Positions 1 to 9,406 of a stretch of 38,013 nucleotides of DNA are shown here, piece after piece. The stretch is from assembly GCA_903837785.1 (NCBI GenBank), contig CAILVY010000127.1:1-38013 (forward strand), read 5' to 3'. Position numbers and translations under genes: made by a program. Numbering within the stretch: position 1 is the first letter of the stretch; each line of letters begins with the position of its first letter. A model generated the notes under the pieces. It saw only the letters and a program-made list of their open reading frames with translations. It was not told where the DNA came from and made no database searches. The DNA comes from Candidatus Hydrogenedentota bacterium. Its GTDB lineage: Bacteria; Hydrogenedentota; Hydrogenedentia; Hydrogenedentales; CAILVY01.

Positions 1-486
1 GCAAGCCACCCAGGCAAGGGAAGCTGTTTCACGGTCTATCTCCCGACCGCCACAAATGAAGTCCCCAGGTCCACGCCGGTACCGGAATGTGCTCCCCCCG
101 CAGTTTCCGGCCCCAGAACGGTCCTCTACGCCGAGGACGACCCGGGCATTCGTGACCTTGGCTGCATCCTTCTCAAGAAGGCCGGATACTGCGTCATCCC
201 CGTTCCGGACGGGAAGGTCGCCGTTTCCGAATTCAAAGCCCACGTAGGCGAAATCGACATGCTCCTTTTCGATGTCGTCATGCCTAACATGAACGGGCAG
301 GAAGCCTATGACCTGATCAAATCCATCAACAAAAACATTCCTGTTGTTTTCGCCAGCGGCTATACACGGGAAGCCCTGCATAACGAATTCATTCTCGACG
401 AAAACGTGACTCTCCTTTCGAAGCCATTTCAATATGAGGAACTGAAGACCGCCCTGCAGCGGGTATTCGACGCCGCCCGTATCTAA
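1..486 (+). CDS. Hybrid sensor histidine kinase, C-terminal end (partial at window start)
   Basis: The frame is open from base 1 to the TAA at 484-486, so the gene begins outside the window. The first residues (GKGSCFTVYLPT) look like the last strand of a histidine-kinase ATPase domain. A proline-rich linker follows, then a full receiver domain from about codon 43 (VLYAEDD). The likely phosphoacceptor is Asp91 in LLFDVVMPNMNG and the conserved Lys141 lies in SKPF. This order (ATPase tail, linker, receiver) is typical of hybrid kinases that pass phosphate to their own C-terminal receiver. The receiver resembles that of the large hybrid kinase at 1490-5182 (both have SGY after the fourth strand), so the two may be paralogues. 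The sensor part is not visible, so the signal cannot be guessed. The alternative, a free response regulator starting at an internal ATG, is unlikely because the upstream frame is protein-like. Confidence 0.85.
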   Translation, partial: ASHPGKGSCFTVYLPTATNEVPRSTPVPECAPPAVSGPRTVLYAEDDPGIRDLGCILLKKAGYCVIPVPDGKVAVSEFKAHVGEIDMLLFDVVMPNMNGQEAYDLIKSINKNIPVVFASGYTREALHNEFILDENVTLLSKPFQYEELKTALQRVFDAARI

Positions 487-815
487 ACGGAGCGAATCAC
501 CCCGGTCTCGTTCCATAGGCTATTTCACTTATGTGGTCGCCGCTACTCCTAGGTGAATTGGCTTAAGAAAAGCTCGGTGAAACCTTTGTCCTTATCATCT
601 GCGGGCCATTTAGCCTTCAATATCCGCACGACATATGCGATGATTTATTCGGTCGGATAGTTAAAGCCTCGGCATATGGGACGTCGGATTCAACCTGCGG
701 ACGTTGGTCATGATTTTGGCGTCCATGGCGGAAGCTGTACCGGAAGGGGTGTCGTGCAATGTCGGAAACGGGAACGTATCGTGTGCAGGCGGTGAAGGAA
801 GAGAGGTTATTCGGA
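487..815. other. Intergenic stretch without recognisable gene
   Basis: This 329-base stretch is less GC-rich than the neighbouring genes. It holds no convincing coding frame, hairpin with T-tract or consensus promoter. An in-frame ATG at 759 could extend the next gene by 19 residues, but the added residues do not look like part of the domain. Confidence 0.5.
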
Positions 816-1193
816 ATGCAAATACTGATCGTAGACGATGAGCCGGACCTGTGCAACCTGCTTGCAGCCGGACTCCGGGCATTTTTCCGATGTCAAGTGA
901 CAACGGCACTCACCGCCGAGGAAGCGCTGCGCGACCTTGAACATTCCTCCGTTCAACCGCACGTGCTCATTTCGGACGTGCAGTTGCCGGGAATGAATGG
1001 CGTGATGTTCGCCCGGGAATTTGCGAACCTCCATCCCGAGGCGAGAATCATCCTGACCTCCGGCGATATCGCCGGGGCGCTCGCCAGCGACCTTCGGCCG
1101 CCAAGCAACATCCTGTACCTTGAGAAACCCTTCGGTTTGCGCGAACTTGCCGGGGTGATACGCGGGATTATGCCCAAAGTAAGAACGGCATGA
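816..1193 (+). CDS. Single-domain response regulator (CheY-like receiver)
   Basis: A 125-residue protein made only of a receiver domain. It starts MQILIVDDEPD, giving the acidic pair Asp7-Asp8. The phosphoacceptor is Asp54 in LISDVQLPGMNG, the switch Thr is Thr81 in ILTSGD, and the conserved Lys104 lies in LEKPF. There is no output domain, so it probably acts by protein contact or in a phosphorelay. The ATG at 816 is preferred because the receiver fold begins there and a GAGAGG-type ribosome site lies just upstream. An ATG at 759, with its own GGAAGGGG about 11 bases upstream, would add 19 residues unlike any receiver and cannot be excluded. Placement between two hybrid kinases suggests a shared signalling pathway, with the large kinase downstream as a possible phosphodonor (inference). 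Confidence 0.85.
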   Translation: MQILIVDDEPDLCNLLAAGLRAFFRCQVTTALTAEEALRDLEHSSVQPHVLISDVQLPGMNGVMFAREFANLHPEARIILTSGDIAGALASDLRPPSNILYLEKPFGLRELAGVIRGIMPKVRTA

Positions 1194-1489
1194 ACATCCG
1201 TGCACAGTATTGCGCGGAAACTCGCCACGGAGAAACGGAACACATGAGTCTTTGATGAATCCGTCTGCTTGAAGATTGTGCGTAAAAATGTCCGCGCCGG
1301 GCGGCGTTTTGCATCTTACATAACACTTTGGAACACGCCACGGAGGCAAGAAGTCTGCGGACAAGATCCCCAGTGCTGGAAGGCCGATGGCACGCAACAG
1401 AGTCGAGACAGGTGCTGACCCGTCCCGCTGCGTGCGGCTTTCCGGAAACGAAGGAATCCGTCCCATAACGGTGTAGGAATTGCACTGAG

Positions 1490-4400
1490 ATGGATGATAC
1501 AAAGAGAGCCCCATGGGAAGAAGACACGGCATTCAACGGATTGGGGTGGCATCCCCAGCTCGCGGAGACCCCTGCCGCTTCTCCCATGGACCCCATGAGC
1601 CACACGGCCTTTGAACGCGGGATACGGCTGGCCTACGAACTCGGGGAACGCGTCAAGGAATTGAACTGCCTGTATGGCCTGACGCGCTTGATAGAAACCC
1701 CGAACATCTCGCTCTCAGAAATCCTTCAGGGCACCGTGGAATTGCTTCCGCCCGCTTGGCAATATCCCAGTATCGCTTCCGCGCGCCTCGTCTTGAACGG
1801 TCAGGTTTTCCAGACCACAGACTTCCGCGAAACATCCTGGCGCCAATCCCATGCCATCCTTGTCTACGGGACCCCGGTCGGCACGATTGAACTGGACTAT
1901 CTCGAACAGCCACCCTGTGGTCACAATGACCCCTTCTTGAGGGAAGAAGAGGCGCTCATTCAAGCCCTCGCGCACCGGTTGGGCCGTGTCATCGAACACG
2001 TTCAGACAGAGGACGTCCTAAACGAAAGCACGTCACGCCTGCACGCCATCGTGGAGGCCGTCCAAGACGCGGTCCTGGTACTGGACAAGAAAGGATGCAT
2101 CTCGTTCTGGAATCCGGCCGCTGAATTCATTTTCGGCTATTCCGAGGAAGAGGCCTTGGGTCTGGATTTCCAGCAGTTGCTCGCCCCCAGCAGTGACCAC
2201 GCAGGCCACTTCACGGACTTTTCAGTTCTTGAAGAGGCCGGTGTTGGCCGCCCAGTCAGCCGTACGCTCGAATTAGAGGCCGTGCGAAAGAACGGCGAAG
2301 TGTTTTTCATCGATCTCTCGCTCGCGGCCATTCGCCGTACAGACGCTTGGCGCGCTGTCGGAATTGCCCGCGACATTACCCAGCGCAAACGCTCAGAAGA
2401 AGCCCTTCAGAAGACCGAGTGGCTGTTGCGGGAAACCCAACGCATTGCCCGGGTGGGCGGTTGGAAGGCCAATCCGGGCACCGACTACCTCGAATGGACT
2501 AAAGGAGTCTACGACATAGTCGACGCGTCTTTCGACCATCAGCCGGGCCTCGCCGACGGATTGAAGTATTTTCTCCCCCAATATCTCCCCGCGCTCAGGG
2601 CGAACATCGCCGCGTGCCTCGAGACGGGCGCGCCCTTCACGACCGAATGCCAACTCCTCACGGAATCTCAAAAGACGGTTTGGGTCGAAGTCAGCGGCCT
2701 TGCCCCCGTTGTAGACGATGTGCGGTCCTATGTCATAGGAACCATCCAGGACATTAGCGAGCGCAAGGCGATTGAAGCCCTGTCCAAGGAAGCTGACCGT
2801 CGCACCAGAACCATTCTGGAGAACCTCCCGGCGGGGATCGTCGTATTGGACCGAACAAAGCACAACTTCGTTTTCGCGAATCGAACGTTCTGCGGGATGC
2901 TGGGATATGACCCGGAAGATGTCCTGCACCTGGGCTTCTCCGACATCCACCCGCCCGAGAGTCCCTGCGATGTTTCTTGCCAGTTCGAGAACCTCTTGCA
3001 AGGCGAATCCCATTTCGCCGTCAACATCCCCGTCCTGCGGAAAAACGGGGCTTTCTTCTCCGCCGATATCGAGACCTCGCTCGTGGACCTGGACGGCCGT
3101 CCATGTTTGCTCGCAGTCTATTCCGATACCAGCACACGGAGGCAGGCCGAAGAAGACCTCCTTGCCAGTCAAAAACGCCATCAGGACATCTTGTTGACGG
3201 CCATGGATGGATACTGGCTTGTCAATAAGCACGGCCGCCTTGAAGAAGTCAATGCCGCCTACTGCCAAATGAGCGGATACTCGGCCGATGAACTCATGGA
3301 AAAGCACATCCACGACCTCGACGCGATCATGACCGAAGAAGACATCGGGATGCGCATGACGCGCATCACCGAAGCTAAGCGTGCGCGCTTTGAAAGCCGG
3401 CACCGCCGCAAGAACGGTACATTCTTCGACGTCGAGATCTGTGTGCAGCATCGCACGGACCAACAGCAGTTCGTCTGCTTCCTTCGAGACATCACCGGCC
3501 GCAAACGCGCTGAAAGAGTCATGTCCGCGCGCTTCCATCTGCTGCAGCGTTCCACGGCCGAACCCCTTGCCGAACTCCTGCGCGTAGTACTCGATGAAGC
3601 CGAAACGCTCACTGAAAGCCGGGGCGGTTTTTACTATTTCGTGGACGAGGGACAAAGCACCCTGACGCTGCAAGCCTGGTCCACCAGCGCGATACAAGAT
3701 AGGGGCACAGCCGAGGAAAGGGGCGCCCAGCATGACCTCCACCAGACCGGCCTCTGGGCCGACTGCATCCGCCGGCGGAAACCCATCATCCGTGAAGATT
3801 ACGCCATCCTTGCCGACCGCCGGAGTCTCCCCTCCGGCCACGTCAAAATCGTCCGTGTACTCGTCGTTCCCGTATTCCGGGGCGACCGTATCGTTGCCGT
3901 GATGGGCGTGGACAGCAAGCCAACGGCCTACGAAGCGCACGACATCGAAACCGTCTCGTCTCTCGCAGATTTCGCCTGGGACGTTGCGGAGCGAAAACGG
4001 GCCGAAACCGAGAAGACAGTCATTCAAACCCAGCTTCATCAGGCGCAAAGGATGGAGTCCATCGGGCAACTGGCGGGAGGTGTCGCGCACGACTTCAATA
4101 ATCTCCTCCAGGTCATTCTGGTCAACGCCGAGCTAACCCAGGAAAACCTTGACCACAGGTCCGCCTGCCGGCAACACCTTGACGAGGTCCAAAAAGCGGC
4201 CGGGCGCGCTGCCGAACTGACCAGGCAATTGCTGGCCTTCGGTCGGCGCCAGGTCATTCGCCCAATCAACCTCGACCTGAATGATGTGATTCACGGCGTA
4301 TCAAAGATGTTGCGCCGTCTCATCGGCGAACACATTCAGCTGCAGACTGTCGCCGCGGATGCGCTGGGTACGGTCTGGGCCGACAAGGGACAAGTCGAAC

Positions 4401-5182
4401 AAGTCATCATGAACTTGTGCCTCAACGCACGGGACGCCATGCCGCGCGGCGGAAAACTCGCAATCCAAACCGATAACGTGGTCCTCGACGAGGAATTCTG
4501 TTACCGGCACCCTTGGGCGAAGCCCGGAAGTTATGTACTCCTCAACGTGACGGATACCGGAGAGGGTATGGACGAGGACACCCGTGCCCACATCTTCGAA
4601 CCCTTCTTTACGACAAAAGAACAAGGCAAAGGAACCGGCCTGGGCCTTGCCAGCGTTCACGGCATTGTCAGTCAGCACGCCGGACTCATTCATGTCTACA
4701 GCGAACTGGGTGTTGGCACGGTCTTCAAGGTCTATTTTCCGGCCGTCGAGGGCACGGTCGCCGCCCATGTTCCCGATGCCAAGACCCATGCCACGGGCGG
4801 TGCGGAGACGCTCCTGGTTGCCGAAGACGACCCCACCATTCTCACAATGCTCGAGAACTTGCTGGACATCTCCGGATACACTGTACTCACCGCCGCCGAC
4901 GGGGAGGAAGCCCTCCAAGTCTTCAGGGAAAACGCTGCTTCGATTGACCTGATTGTGATTGACGTCATGATGCCCAAACTGGGTGGAAAGGCCGTCATGA
5001 ATCGCTTGCGGAGCGAAGGCTACCAGGTGCCATTCCTCTTCAGCAGCGGCTACAGCGAGGATATGCTCCACCGCGACTTTGCCGTACCCGACGGCTTTAA
5101 CCTCATCCAGAAACCCCATAGCCGACAAGCCCTCTTGAGCGAGGTCCGCCGCGTCTTGGACATGACGAAAGGGGGACAATGA
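1490..5182 (+). CDS. Hybrid sensor histidine kinase with GAF-like, four PAS, GAF, HisKA, HATPase and receiver domains
   Basis: A 1230-residue protein with no obvious membrane segment, so probably a cytoplasmic sensor. Rough order: a GAF-like N-terminal region (50-170), four PAS modules (180-300, 305-430, 435-560 and 565-680, most ending in a DIT/DIS..RK motif), a GAF domain (685-835), then HisKA with the phospho-His at 867 in GGVAHDFNN. The ATPase follows with an N-box near 975 ([11 protein letters not shown]), a G1 box DTGEGMD, an F-box FEPFFTTK and a G2 box GKGTGLGLA. The C-terminal receiver has AEDD near its start and the phosphoacceptor Asp1158 in VIDVMMP. Autophosphorylation at His867 and transfer to Asp1158 is the expected chemistry. 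No cofactor-binding residues could be assigned in the PAS domains, so the ligand is unknown. The start has a modest AGGA about 11 bases upstream. Confidence 0.92.
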   Translation: MDDTKRAPWEEDTAFNGLGWHPQLAETPAASPMDPMSHTAFERGIRLAYELGERVKELNCLYGLTRLIETPNISLSEILQGTVELLPPAWQYPSIASARLVLNGQVFQTTDFRETSWRQSHAILVYGTPVGTIELDYLEQPPCGHNDPFLREEEALIQALAHRLGRVIEHVQTEDVLNESTSRLHAIVEAVQDAVLVLDKKGCISFWNPAAEFIFGYSEEEALGLDFQQLLAPSSDHAGHFTDFSVLEEAGVGRPVSRTLELEAVRKNGEVFFIDLSLAAIRRTDAWRAVGIARDITQRKRSEEALQKTEWLLRETQRIARVGGWKANPGTDYLEWTKGVYDIVDASFDHQPGLADGLKYFLPQYLPALRANIAACLETGAPFTTECQLLTESQKTVWVEVSGLAPVVDDVRSYVIGTIQDISERKAIEALSKEADRRTRTILENLPAGIVVLDRTKHNFVFANRTFCGMLGYDPEDVLHLGFSDIHPPESPCDVSCQFENLLQGESHFAVNIPVLRKNGAFFSADIETSLVDLDGRPCLLAVYSDTSTRRQAEEDLLASQKRHQDILLTAMDGYWLVNKHGRLEEVNAAYCQMSGYSADELMEKHIHDLDAIMTEEDIGMRMTRITEAKRARFESRHRRKNGTFFDVEICVQHRTDQQQFVCFLRDITGRKRAERVMSARFHLLQRSTAEPLAELLRVVLDEAETLTESRGGFYYFVDEGQSTLTLQAWSTSAIQDRGTAEERGAQHDLHQTGLWADCIRRRKPIIREDYAILADRRSLPSGHVKIVRVLVVPVFRGDRIVAVMGVDSKPTAYEAHDIETVSSLADFAWDVAERKRAETEKTVIQTQLHQAQRMESIGQLAGGVAHDFNNLLQVILVNAELTQENLDHRSACRQHLDEVQKAAGRAAELTRQLLAFGRRQVIRPINLDLNDVIHGVSKMLRRLIGEHIQLQTVAADALGTVWADKGQVEQVIMNLCLNARDAMPRGGKLAIQTDNVVLDEEFCYRHPWAKPGSYVLLNVTDTGEGMDEDTRAHIFEPFFTTKEQGKGTGLGLASVHGIVSQHAGLIHVYSELGVGTVFKVYFPAVEGTVAAHVPDAKTHATGGAETLLVAEDDPTILTMLENLLDISGYTVLTAADGEEALQVFRENAASIDLIVIDVMMPKLGGKAVMNRLRSEGYQVPFLFSSGYSEDMLHRDFAVPDGFNLIQKPHSRQALLSEVRRVLDMTKGGQ

Positions 5183-5404
5183 GGGGCCGAGTCCGGCACG
5201 GCGCGAAGGCGAAAGTACCCCCCTGTTGATGAATGTTGTGCCGTTAACCTGTGCACTTCTCATCGCTCTTTATGGATTGTCCGCAGGCCCGGCGCTCAAG
5301 ACTACGGGTGACCGGCGAGACTACTCTGTTCAAAAGTCCATATGGGCCATTTCTTCCTTTAGCTGCGAATTGGGGGCCGTTATGGAGACTGTTATCCAGG
5401 ATAA

Positions 5405-5782
5405 GACTTTAGGGGACCAACGGGCGGAGTTAGATCGCATGACCTCGTCATCGAATCCGTGGGTGGCCAGGTATTCGACAAGAGCCTACGCTGCATCAAG
5501 ACTCGCGGACACATGATCGTCGTCGGGGCCGCATCCGGAGCCCCCGGGAGCGTCTGCGTGCTTGGCAACTGCATAACAGTTTCAGGTTTCAACCTTATGG
5601 TTTACTTGGCCGACGAGCCCGCCATGGCCAATGCGCACAGTGATTTGCTCCAGTGGCTGGCGGGAGGCGCGCTGGAAATCGTCGTCAACCATGTCCTGCC
5701 GTTGGAGCGCGCAGCAGATGCCCAACAACTGATTGCCGCACGGAAAACGACCGGTAAGGTGGTGCTGAAGGTGGAGGACTAA
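5405..5782 (+). pseudogene. Remnant of a medium-chain dehydrogenase / quinone-oxidoreductase-like gene (C-terminal part only)
   Basis: The frame closing with TAA at 5780-5782 reads HDLVIESVGGQVFDKSLRC, then GHMIVVGAASG, and ends TGKVVLKVED. This is the C-terminal half of the nucleotide-binding domain and the closing helix of the zinc-type alcohol dehydrogenase / quinone oxidoreductase (MDR) family. An intact member has about 320-340 residues, but only about 110-125 are left. A stop at 5402-5404 closes the frame upstream, and the preceding 200 bases show no trace of the catalytic domain or the GxGxxG dinucleotide loop in any frame. A GTG at 5459 could in principle start a 107-residue product, but it would lack the active site and most of the cofactor pocket. 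Most likely a deletion remnant. Confidence 0.65.
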
Positions 5783-6210
5783 TCACCTGGAGGTGTTTGA
5801 CCTGTCTCCTTTCCGACCTCCGACACAGGATGGTGTCTTCTTCGCTTTGCTCGCCAATGGATATTCGGCTATGATCGGGACTCCGATCATCGGGCCTCGC
5901 ATGCTGACGAGAATGACGGACCTGATGTTGGCCGTCTCCGTTTATGGTCCATTCCAGGCATATCCGCCGGAGGTTCTCCGAGTCCAGATCTGAATCCTCC
6001 ACCAGTTATGCGATCCGGCGCCCTCCAGACGCAGGTTGCGTTGAGAGGGCGCTTTCTCTTCCGTGCGGGTGCGGCCGGGGAATCGTGAGGGGAGGCAGGG
6101 AAATCCTTGCTCGCCGGCAAGTCAATCGCCGGTCTTCTTCTCCTGTCCCGGCCGCCACCCGGGGCCTACCGGGTCGGGCAGGGGCGGGTGGGCGCCGGGT
6201 CTTTCGGCAC
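5783..6210. other. Non-coding gap between decayed gene and kinase cluster
   Basis: Apart from the hairpin at 6018-6060, this 428-base stretch holds nothing recognisable. A 66-codon open frame at 5793-5993 starts with GTG next to a GGAGG, but its product resembles no family I know and I do not call it. Confidence 0.5.
6018..6060 (+). terminator. Candidate intrinsic terminator (plus strand)
   Basis: An 8-bp stem pairs GCGCCCTC (6018-6025) with GAGGGCGC (6045-6052). Inside it is a second 5-bp pairing, ACGCA with TGCGT, and it is followed by the T-rich run TTTCTCTT. It lies between plus-strand remnants and the minus-strand kinase cluster. The tail suits rho-independent termination of plus-strand transcripts. 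On the minus strand the A/G-rich flank fits less well. Confidence 0.45.
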
Positions 6211-8031
6211 TCACCAGCCGCGCGACGAAGAATCGCTGCTGTAGGAGTCGCTGTCCAAGGTGCTTCTCGACCGGGACCGGCTGCTCGAACTGCTGCTCCG
6301 GCTTCGGGTGCTGCTGGAGCCGAATTCCCGGTCGGAGTCGCTGTCGGTTACTTTTTCCCGCTTCGGGATGGTCGATGCGGGGCCGGTGTAGTGCGGCGTA
6401 TTGTCCTGTTCGGGCTCCGTCGCCTCGGGCGACGCCGCCGTACGCTTGAGGATGCCTTCCTCATGCGCCAGAAACCCATCCAGGGTCTTGTATGCGGTTA
6501 CGAGATTCTCGCGTTTGGCCCGCTTGCTGAGGTAGTTGGTGAAGTCCGACCAGGCCAGGTTATGCCGCTTGATAACAGTCTCCAATTGACGCTTGGTCCA
6601 ATTGGGATCGATGCTGAAAGTACTGGCAATGTACGTGACGTCCTCGGCAATTCTCCGTGCGGTGAGATCGCCATAGGCCTTCGTCCATTGGGGATCCACC
6701 TCGATCATGCGCATGGCGGCCGGCTCCGGGACAGGAGACTCCGCGGGTTGCGCTGCGGACTCCGTCGCCGCGGCTACCGCCGCCGCGGGGGCGGGGCTGA
6801 CGGGCGCGGGCGCGGGCAGAACCTCGGGTGCGGGTGCGGATTCAACTTTCGGCGACCCCGCTCCCAACAGGGTGGACAACGGGATGAATTGCGTGGCCAG
6901 CGGCATCCCAACAACGCATACGAGGGCAACCGCCGCCAAGAGCAGCCCGCGGCGTTTCCCCGAGGAGTTGTCTGACGCGGCGGGCGGAGTCGTCTTCGCG
7001 CGGGACGTATTGCCGAGAATCTCTTCCGCACTCATGGTTGGGACGTATCCCGGCACCTTCATGGCCAGTTTGGCCGGGTCGCCGGCGGATTGGGGGGAAG
7101 CGGCATTGGACAATACTTCTGACGGGCTCTTGGGATGAATGCGCGGGGTGTCTTTCGCCGCCTGGGTGAGGGGTTTGGGCGTGCTCTTCTCCAAAATCAG
7201 ATCGTAGAGCGCCTTGGCGGAGGGGGGCCTCCGGGCGGGGTCGGCACTGAGCAGGCTGTCAATGACATCATCCACCCATTGCGGGATTTCCGGCCGGAGT
7301 TCCGAGGGCATCTTGAAGCGGCCCATGGGCATTTCGCCCGTGAGGCATTCGTAGATGACCACGCCGAGTGAATAGAGGTCGCTGGCGGGACTGGTTTTCG
7401 TGCCCTTGAGCTGCTCCGGCGCCATGTAGACCGCCGTGCCGACAGCGGCACTGGACTGGGTGAATTGCCCCGAGCCGACCACGCGGGCAAGGCCGAAATC
7501 CAGCAACTTCGCCTTCCCGTCCTGGCAAAGGAAGATGTTCTGCGGCTTGATATCCCGGTGAATCGTGGTCTGATGCGCGTAGCTCAGCGCATTCAGCACC
7601 TGGTTGATAATCTGGAAAGTGGTGTGCAGGGGCAATGTCTTGCACGCATGAAGTTCCTCGGCAAGGCTCCGGCCCATGAGGTATTCCATCGTGAGGAAAC
7701 GCACCCCGTTGTCTTCACCGAGATCATAGGTCTTGACGATATGGGGATGCGCCAGTTCCTGGGCGATCTCCGCCTCGTGGAGGAAACGCCGCTGCGCATG
7801 GTCGCTCTGCATGAGCGAAGGGCGGATGACCTTGAGGACCTTCTGCCGGCCGGACATGACCTGATCGCGCACGAGATAGACCACGCCCATGCCGCCCTTG
7901 CCCAGCACCGAGACGATTTCGAATCGTCCCGCCACCAGGTATTTCGGGGCGAAGATGATGCCTTCATCTTCGGACTGGAAATAGGACGGAAGATCGCCGA
8001 GGCTTTCCTTGTCGTAGCCGCCGCTTGTCAT
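6211..8031 (-). CDS. Membrane-anchored Ser/Thr protein kinase (PknB-like) with Arg/Ser-rich C-terminal tail
   Basis: A 606-residue Hanks-type kinase. The catalytic domain (about 35-283) shows the glycine loop GKGGMG (44-49), Lys67 in VLKVI, the catalytic loop HRDIKPQN with Asp160, DFG with Asp178, and MAPEQ at the activation segment end. All essential residues are present, so it should be active. A basic stretch (GKRRG) precedes one membrane helix at about 361-382. A Pro/Ala-rich linker, a helical region (445-525) and a tail of alternating Ser and Arg (about 571-605) follow, perhaps as an autophosphorylation or docking segment. Without a signal peptide, the kinase domain should be cytoplasmic and the tail periplasmic. 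The start has AAGGGG eight bases upstream. It is the last gene of the minus-strand cluster, 258 bases after the FHA gene, so FHA-phosphothreonine pairing is an obvious hypothesis. Confidence 0.93.
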   Translation of the reverse strand: MTSGGYDKESLGDLPSYFQSEDEGIIFAPKYLVAGRFEIVSVLGKGGMGVVYLVRDQVMSGRQKVLKVIRPSLMQSDHAQRRFLHEAEIAQELAHPHIVKTYDLGEDNGVRFLTMEYLMGRSLAEELHACKTLPLHTTFQIINQVLNALSYAHQTTIHRDIKPQNIFLCQDGKAKLLDFGLARVVGSGQFTQSSAAVGTAVYMAPEQLKGTKTSPASDLYSLGVVIYECLTGEMPMGRFKMPSELRPEIPQWVDDVIDSLLSADPARRPPSAKALYDLILEKSTPKPLTQAAKDTPRIHPKSPSEVLSNAASPQSAGDPAKLAMKVPGYVPTMSAEEILGNTSRAKTTPPAASDNSSGKRRGLLLAAVALVCVVGMPLATQFIPLSTLLGAGSPKVESAPAPEVLPAPAPVSPAPAAAVAAATESAAQPAESPVPEPAAMRMIEVDPQWTKAYGDLTARRIAEDVTYIASTFSIDPNWTKRQLETVIKRHNLAWSDFTNYLSKRAKRENLVTAYKTLDGFLAHEEGILKRTAASPEATEPEQDNTPHYTGPASTIPKREKVTDSDSDREFGSSSTRSRSSSSSSRSRSRSTLDSDSYSSDSSSRGW

Positions 8032-8289
8032 CGGATGACCCCTTATTCGTAGCTAGCCAATCCTGAATACACGTTGCACACGCCTGTCTCGACAAGGCCT
8101 GGCGGCGGATGACGTCCAAAACCCGCCTTCCCGCCGCACCCCGCGGCGAGGGTCCGGAGACGCCCCAACGCCCGCCACTACGGATTCATGGAAACGCTCC
8201 CCATTCCGACGCGGCGTGCCGCCGTTCGCAGCGCAGTGAGGATCGCTGCTTTCGGCCTCCACCGCGGCGTCCGTGGGATTTCCATTGCA

Positions 8290-9375
8290 TCACACAGCTC
8301 CCGGCTCATAAAAACTCGTGTCCTCCACCGCGACGGCTTCGATGGCGAAGTCGCCCGCGCGCAAGACCACTCCCGGCTTCAACGTGACCGTCCCGTCCAT
8401 GGAGGAACTAACCTCCGGGCGAAGCGGGCTCTGTTCACTGGGGCAATACACGTAACGCGCCCCGCGGACCCGGATATGCCCCCACAGCACGGCCGGGTCA
8501 TCCACCAGCGGAATCGTCAGATCGCATCCCCAACCGATGCTGGCCTCGCGGACGATCATCACATAGCGGTGCTGGTCCTTCAGCGCGTCCGTGCACAGGA
8601 ACGTCACCGCATCAACCAGCATGGGATTGGCCAGGTTCCGCTGCACCTGCGCGTAGAGCGTCAGCCCGTTCAGGTTGCGCCCCAGGTCCCGTCCCAACAA
8701 CACCGGCGTGCGGTCCGGCAGCGCATGCCAGGCCGCCTTGGGCAGCGGCTGTTCCTGCAGCCACGTGCCGCCGCTGCTTCCCGCGCCATCCTGGCCGCAG
8801 TCCACCACTTTGAGGGTTTCCTGCCCGGCGTCCATGGCCACCCGGAAGGCGCCGTGAACGCGGCTGATCAGGCGGGATTCGTCCGGCATCGCCTGCACCT
8901 CGGCATGCTGCCGCTGCATCCTGCGCAGCACGATGTCGTTGAGGGTGGGTGTGTACACGCCCTTCGGCTGGTTGCCCCGGGTGGACGGGAGTTGATCATG
9001 GCGGGCGCGCCCCACCTGCAAAGTCCGTTTGGCAAACAGGAAAACATCCTGCGACCCGAAGGGTGAGGTTGTCCGCAGGAGAAGCCGGCCGCATTCCTGG
9101 CGCTGCAGTTCTTCCGATTCATAGATCCGGGCGCACGCCTTGCAGATCCCGAGCGCCGCGTCGCAGCAGGCCAGATGGATGGGCTGCCGGCCGCAGTGGG
9201 GACAGCGGAATCGCTCTTCCCGGACGGTGACCTCATGATTGCAGCAGGGGCAGTACTCGAGTTGCGCGCCGGCATTCTGGATGATGGTAACGTTCCGAAC
9301 CAGGCCGTCGTTCACCTGCAGCGCAGGACCAAACGCGTCTCGCTTGATTTCGCTCTCGTCGCCGATACCGGTCAC
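8290..9375 (-). CDS. Zinc-ribbon protein with tandem FHA-like domains
   Basis: The GTG at 9375 gives 361 residues. It is chosen because GGAGGGGAGG lies six bases upstream; a TTG at 9393 in the same frame would place that site inside the gene. Residues 42-81 hold paired cysteines (Cys42/Cys45, Cys58/Cys61, Cys70/Cys71, Cys78/Cys81), a double zinc-ribbon or RING-like cluster. An FHA-like domain follows: LQVGRA, a loop insertion, NDIVL, then ISRVHG (the Ser-x-x-His signature) and GTWLQEQPL. A second, degenerate FHA-like unit (ASIGWGCDLTIPL, then LKPGVVLRAGDFAIEA) closes the protein. FHA domains bind phosphothreonine, so this may read signals from the downstream kinase. No membrane segment is seen. 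The insertion and the missing Asn after Ser-x-x-His make phosphate binding uncertain. Confidence 0.7.
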   Translation of the reverse strand: MTGIGDESEIKRDAFGPALQVNDGLVRNVTIIQNAGAQLEYCPCCNHEVTVREERFRCPHCGRQPIHLACCDAALGICKACARIYESEELQRQECGRLLLRTTSPFGSQDVFLFAKRTLQVGRARHDQLPSTRGNQPKGVYTPTLNDIVLRRMQRQHAEVQAMPDESRLISRVHGAFRVAMDAGQETLKVVDCGQDGAGSSGGTWLQEQPLPKAAWHALPDRTPVLLGRDLGRNLNGLTLYAQVQRNLANPMLVDAVTFLCTDALKDQHRYVMIVREASIGWGCDLTIPLVDDPAVLWGHIRVRGARYVYCPSEQSPLRPEVSSSMDGTVTLKPGVVLRAGDFAIEAVAVEDTSFYEPGAV

Positions 9376-9406
9376 GCAGCGCCTCCCCTCCAATGCAGCC
9401 CAAACC

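Noticed and set aside
2393..4090. Long open frame opposite the large hybrid kinase
   Set aside because: It mirrors the codon pattern of the kinase in GC-rich DNA. The product has no domain and the plus-strand frame has many conserved motifs.
5226..5516. 96-codon frame after the large hybrid kinase
   Set aside because: It overlaps the MDR remnant in another frame and the product has no coherent pattern after its first hydrophobic residues.
5793..5993. 66-codon frame after the MDR remnant
   Set aside because: No family resemblance; it lies in a decayed zone, and the ribosome-like GGAGG overlaps its GTG too closely.
8053..8262. 69-codon minus-strand frame between the FHA and kinase genes
   Set aside because: Arg/Gly-rich composition typical of random GC-rich DNA, without a ribosome site or homology I can see.
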